Shown here piece after piece: positions 60,625 through 64,000 of a DNA stretch of 64,000 nt. The position numbers were made by a program, and so were the translations under genes. The stretch lies in the NCBI RefSeq assembly GCF_017356015.1, contig NZ_JAFIQV010000004.1, positions 62,001 through 126,000 on the forward strand, read 5' to 3'. Below the pieces are notes generated by a model that had not been told where the DNA came from, ran no database searches, and was given only the letters and a program-made list of their open reading frames with translations. Numbering within the stretch: the first letter of the stretch is position 1; every line of letters begins with the position of its first letter. The DNA comes from Azospirillum sp. SYSU D00513 (lineage in GTDB: Bacteria; Pseudomonadota; Alphaproteobacteria; Azospirillales; Azospirillaceae).

Positions 60625-62388
60625 ATGTCCGAACAGAAGCTGACCGGCGCGCAGATCGCCATCAAGGCCCTGAAGGATCAGGGCGTTGACACCATTTTCG
60701 GCTATCCGGGCGGCGCGGTACTTCCGATCTACGACGCCCTGTTCCAGCAGAACGACATCCGCCATATCCTCGTCCGCCACGAGCAGGCCGCCGTCCACGC
60801 GGCGGAAGGCTACGCCCGCTCCACCGGCAAGGTCGGCTGCGTGCTCGTGACCTCCGGCCCCGGCGCCACCAACGCGGTGACGGGCCTGCTGGACGCCTTG
60901 TGCGATTCCATTCCGATCGTCTGCCTCAGCGGGCAGGTTCCGACGCACCTGATCGGCAACGATGCCTTCCAGGAGGCCGACACGACCGGCATCACCCGCC
61001 CGGTCACGAAGCACAACTACCTGGTCAAGGACGTCAACGATCTGGCCCGCACGATGCACGAGGCCTTCTACGTCGCGCGCACCGGCCGTCCCGGCCCGGT
61101 GCTGGTCGACCTGCCGAAGGACGTGCAGTTCGCCGAGGGCGTCTACGTCCCGCCGGCCGAGGTCAAGCACAAGACCTACCGCCCGCAGACCAAGCCGGAG
61201 ATCGCCCGCGTCGAGGAAGCCGTCGAGCTGATGGCAAACGCCAAGCGCCCGATCTTCTACACCGGTGGCGGCGTCGTGAATTCCGGCACCGAGGCGGCCC
61301 GGCTGCTCACCAAGCTGGTCCAGATGACGGGCTTCCCGATCACCAGCACGCTGATGGGGCTGGGCGCCTTCCCGGCGTCGGAGCCGCAGTGGCTGGGCAT
61401 GCTGGGCATGCACGGCACCTACGAGGCCAACCTCGCGATGCATGGCTGCGACGTGATGATCAACATCGGCGCCCGCTTCGACGACCGCGTCACCGGCAAG
61501 CTGTCGGAATTCTCGCCGGGCTCGAAGAAGATCCACGTCGACATCGACCCCAGCTCCATCAACAAGAACGTCGCGGTGGACGTGCCGGTGGTCGGCGACT
61601 GCGCCGCCGTGCTGGAGGAGATGATCCGCCTCTGGTCGGCCCGCCAGCAGCGCAACGATCCGGCCGCGCTGAAGGATTGGTGGAAGCAGATCGATGGCTG
61701 GCGCGCCCGCAACTGCCTGAACTACAACCGCAGCGAATCGGTCATCAAGCCGCAATACGCGCTGGAGCGGCTGCGCGAGGCGCTGAAGGGCAAGGACCAC
61801 TACATCACGACCGAGGTCGGCCAGCACCAGATGTGGGCCGCCCAGTTCCTGCCCTTCGACGAGCCGAACCGCTGGATGACCTCGGGCGGCCTCGGCACCA
61901 TGGGCTACGGCCTGCCGGCCGCCATCGGCGCGCAGATCGCCCACCCCGACGCGGTCGTGGTGGACGTGTCGGGCGAGGCCTCCTTCCTGATGAACATGCA
62001 GGAGCTGGGGACCGCGGTTCAGTACCGGGCGCCGGTCAAGATCTTCATCCTGAACAACAAGTACATGGGCATGGTCCGCCAGTGGCAGGAGCTGCTGCAC
62101 GGCTCGCGCTACTCGGAAAGCTACTCGGAAGCCCTGCCGGACTTCGTGAAGCTGGCGGAGTCCTGGAACTGCGTCGGCCTGCGCGCCACGAAGGTGGAGG
62201 AGGTCGACAAGGTGATCGAGCAGATGCTCGCCGTCACCGACCGGCCCTGCATCGTCGATATCGTCGTCGATCAGAAGGAAAACTGCTATCCGATGATCCC
62301 CGGCGGCAAGGCCCACAACGAGATCCTGTTCGGCCCGGAGGACAGCCCGTCCGACGCCACGCCGGAAGACGGCATGGTTCTGGTCTGA
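60625..62388 (+). CDS. ilvB: Acetolactate synthase large subunit
   Basis: A 587-residue TPP- and FAD-dependent enzyme for the first shared step of Ile/Val/Leu synthesis. The N-terminal TPP half has IFGYPGGAVLPIYDAL with catalytic Glu in VRHEQAAVHAAEGYAR, the FAD region includes LGMLGMHGTYEANLAM and GARFDDRVTGKL, and the C-terminal TPP/Mg motif runs from GLGTMGYGLPAAIGAQ to VDVSGEASFLMN and LNNKYMGMVRQW. The Mg motif reads SGEASF rather than the common GDGSF. AGGAAGG precedes the ATG. ilvN follows 30 bases downstream. Confidence 0.97.
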   Translation: MSEQKLTGAQIAIKALKDQGVDTIFGYPGGAVLPIYDALFQQNDIRHILVRHEQAAVHAAEGYARSTGKVGCVLVTSGPGATNAVTGLLDALCDSIPIVCLSGQVPTHLIGNDAFQEADTTGITRPVTKHNYLVKDVNDLARTMHEAFYVARTGRPGPVLVDLPKDVQFAEGVYVPPAEVKHKTYRPQTKPEIARVEEAVELMANAKRPIFYTGGGVVNSGTEAARLLTKLVQMTGFPITSTLMGLGAFPASEPQWLGMLGMHGTYEANLAMHGCDVMINIGARFDDRVTGKLSEFSPGSKKIHVDIDPSSINKNVAVDVPVVGDCAAVLEEMIRLWSARQQRNDPAALKDWWKQIDGWRARNCLNYNRSESVIKPQYALERLREALKGKDHYITTEVGQHQMWAAQFLPFDEPNRWMTSGGLGTMGYGLPAAIGAQIAHPDAVVVDVSGEASFLMNMQELGTAVQYRAPVKIFILNNKYMGMVRQWQELLHGSRYSESYSEALPDFVKLAESWNCVGLRATKVEEVDKVIEQMLAVTDRPCIVDIVVDQKENCYPMIPGGKAHNEILFGPEDSPSDATPEDGMVLV

Positions 62389-62418
62389 TCGCGCGCTGAA
62401 GATCCGGGAAAGAAGATC

Positions 62419-62925
62419 ATGGAACAGAACATCGAGAAGCACACGATCGCCGTGCTGGTCGACAACGAGCCGGGCGTGCTCGCCCGCGTCATCGGCCTCT
62501 TCTCCGGCCGCGGCTACAACATCGAGAGCCTCACCGTGGCCGAGGTGGACAACGCCGCGCACCTGTCGCGCATCACGCTCGTCACGTCCGGCACCCGCAT
62601 GATCGTGGAGCAGATCAAGGCCCAGCTCGACCGGCTCGTCCCGGTCCACAAGGTCCGCGACCTGACCGACGAGGGTCCCTGCGTGGAGCGCGAGCTGGCG
62701 TTGATCAAGGTGGCCGGCACGGGCGACAAGCGGATCGAGGCGCTCCGCCTCGCCGACATCTTCCACGCCAAGGTGGTGGACGCGACGCTGACCTCCTTCG
62801 TGTTCGAGCTGACCGGCACGACCAGCGATGTCAACGACTTCGTCGCGCTGATGACCCAGCTCGGCCTCGTCGAGGCCACCCGCACGGGCGTCGTCGCCAT
62901 GGCCAAGGGCCAGACCGGCTTCTGA
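62419..62925 (+). CDS. ilvN: Acetolactate synthase small (regulatory) subunit
   Basis: A 168-residue regulatory subunit. The ACT domain starts KHTIAVLVDNEPGVLARVIGLFSGRGYNIESLTVAEV, and the second half (ELALIKVAGTGDKRIEALRLADIFHAKVVDAT) is the C-terminal small-subunit domain. It confers valine feedback control on IlvB in this family. It sits between ilvB and ilvC in the branched-chain operon. Confidence 0.97.
   Translation: MEQNIEKHTIAVLVDNEPGVLARVIGLFSGRGYNIESLTVAEVDNAAHLSRITLVTSGTRMIVEQIKAQLDRLVPVHKVRDLTDEGPCVERELALIKVAGTGDKRIEALRLADIFHAKVVDATLTSFVFELTGTTSDVNDFVALMTQLGLVEATRTGVVAMAKGQTGF

Positions 62926-64000
<1,075 letters not shown>

Overview
The window is high-GC alphaproteobacterial chromosome. 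Gene content and neighbour pairs (metX-metW, a chorismate-mutase protein beside hisC and tyrA, a DUF2125 protein, PaaI-rplM-rpsI-argC-gamma carbonic anhydrase, a class I PHA synthase, hom-glpX, gloB divergent from a methyltransferase, ilvB-ilvN-ilvC) point to Rhodospirillales, most likely an Azospirillum-like soil or root bacterium. The genus is an inference from gene order and protein character; no rRNA gene is present to confirm it. Both ends cut genes: glgX at the left edge and ilvC at the right edge.

Layout. 1-5.6 kb: 5' part of glgX, a membrane hybrid histidine kinase, a pentapeptide-repeat protein and a secreted PRC-barrel protein. 5.7-13 kb: methionine (metX, metW) and aromatic/histidine (chorismate-mutase-like, hisC, tyrA) biosynthesis, with a 1.3 kb patch of small accessory genes (HigA-type antitoxin, DUF1902 protein, entericidin, small hydrophilic protein) between hisC and tyrA. 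13-22.7 kb: ChaC-type cyclotransferase, M1-like peptidase, a second hybrid kinase with a CtrA-type box upstream, cutA, small unknown proteins, an MFS transporter and a thioesterase. 22.8-33.2 kb: housekeeping core (rplM-rpsI, argC, gamma carbonic anhydrase, OmpA-like protein, phaC, an aminotransferase overlapping hom, glpX).

33.2-43.3 kb is an accessory block between glpX and recJ. It holds a PIN-domain toxin-antitoxin-like pair, a hipBA module with a clear palindromic operator, a 42-codon membrane-protein gene, a LuxR-type response regulator, a Cds1-like PLP enzyme, an unknown gene behind two dyads, a HisKA_2 histidine kinase with a single-domain response regulator, and a lower-GC TPR-methyltransferase gene. 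43.3-64 kb returns to core functions: recJ, adenine deaminase, gloB, serB, miaA, an aminotransferase, ilvB-ilvN-ilvC. It also contains an unusual TPR-glycosyltransferase protein built as two tandem copies of the same architecture.

How the genes work together: three biosynthetic groups dominate (methionine/threonine precursors, aromatic amino acids and histidine, branched-chain amino acids), together with PHA storage, glycogen turnover and dense signal transduction (two hybrid kinases, one HisKA_2 kinase, two response regulators). No rRNA, tRNA, CRISPR array, complete insertion sequence or prophage was seen.
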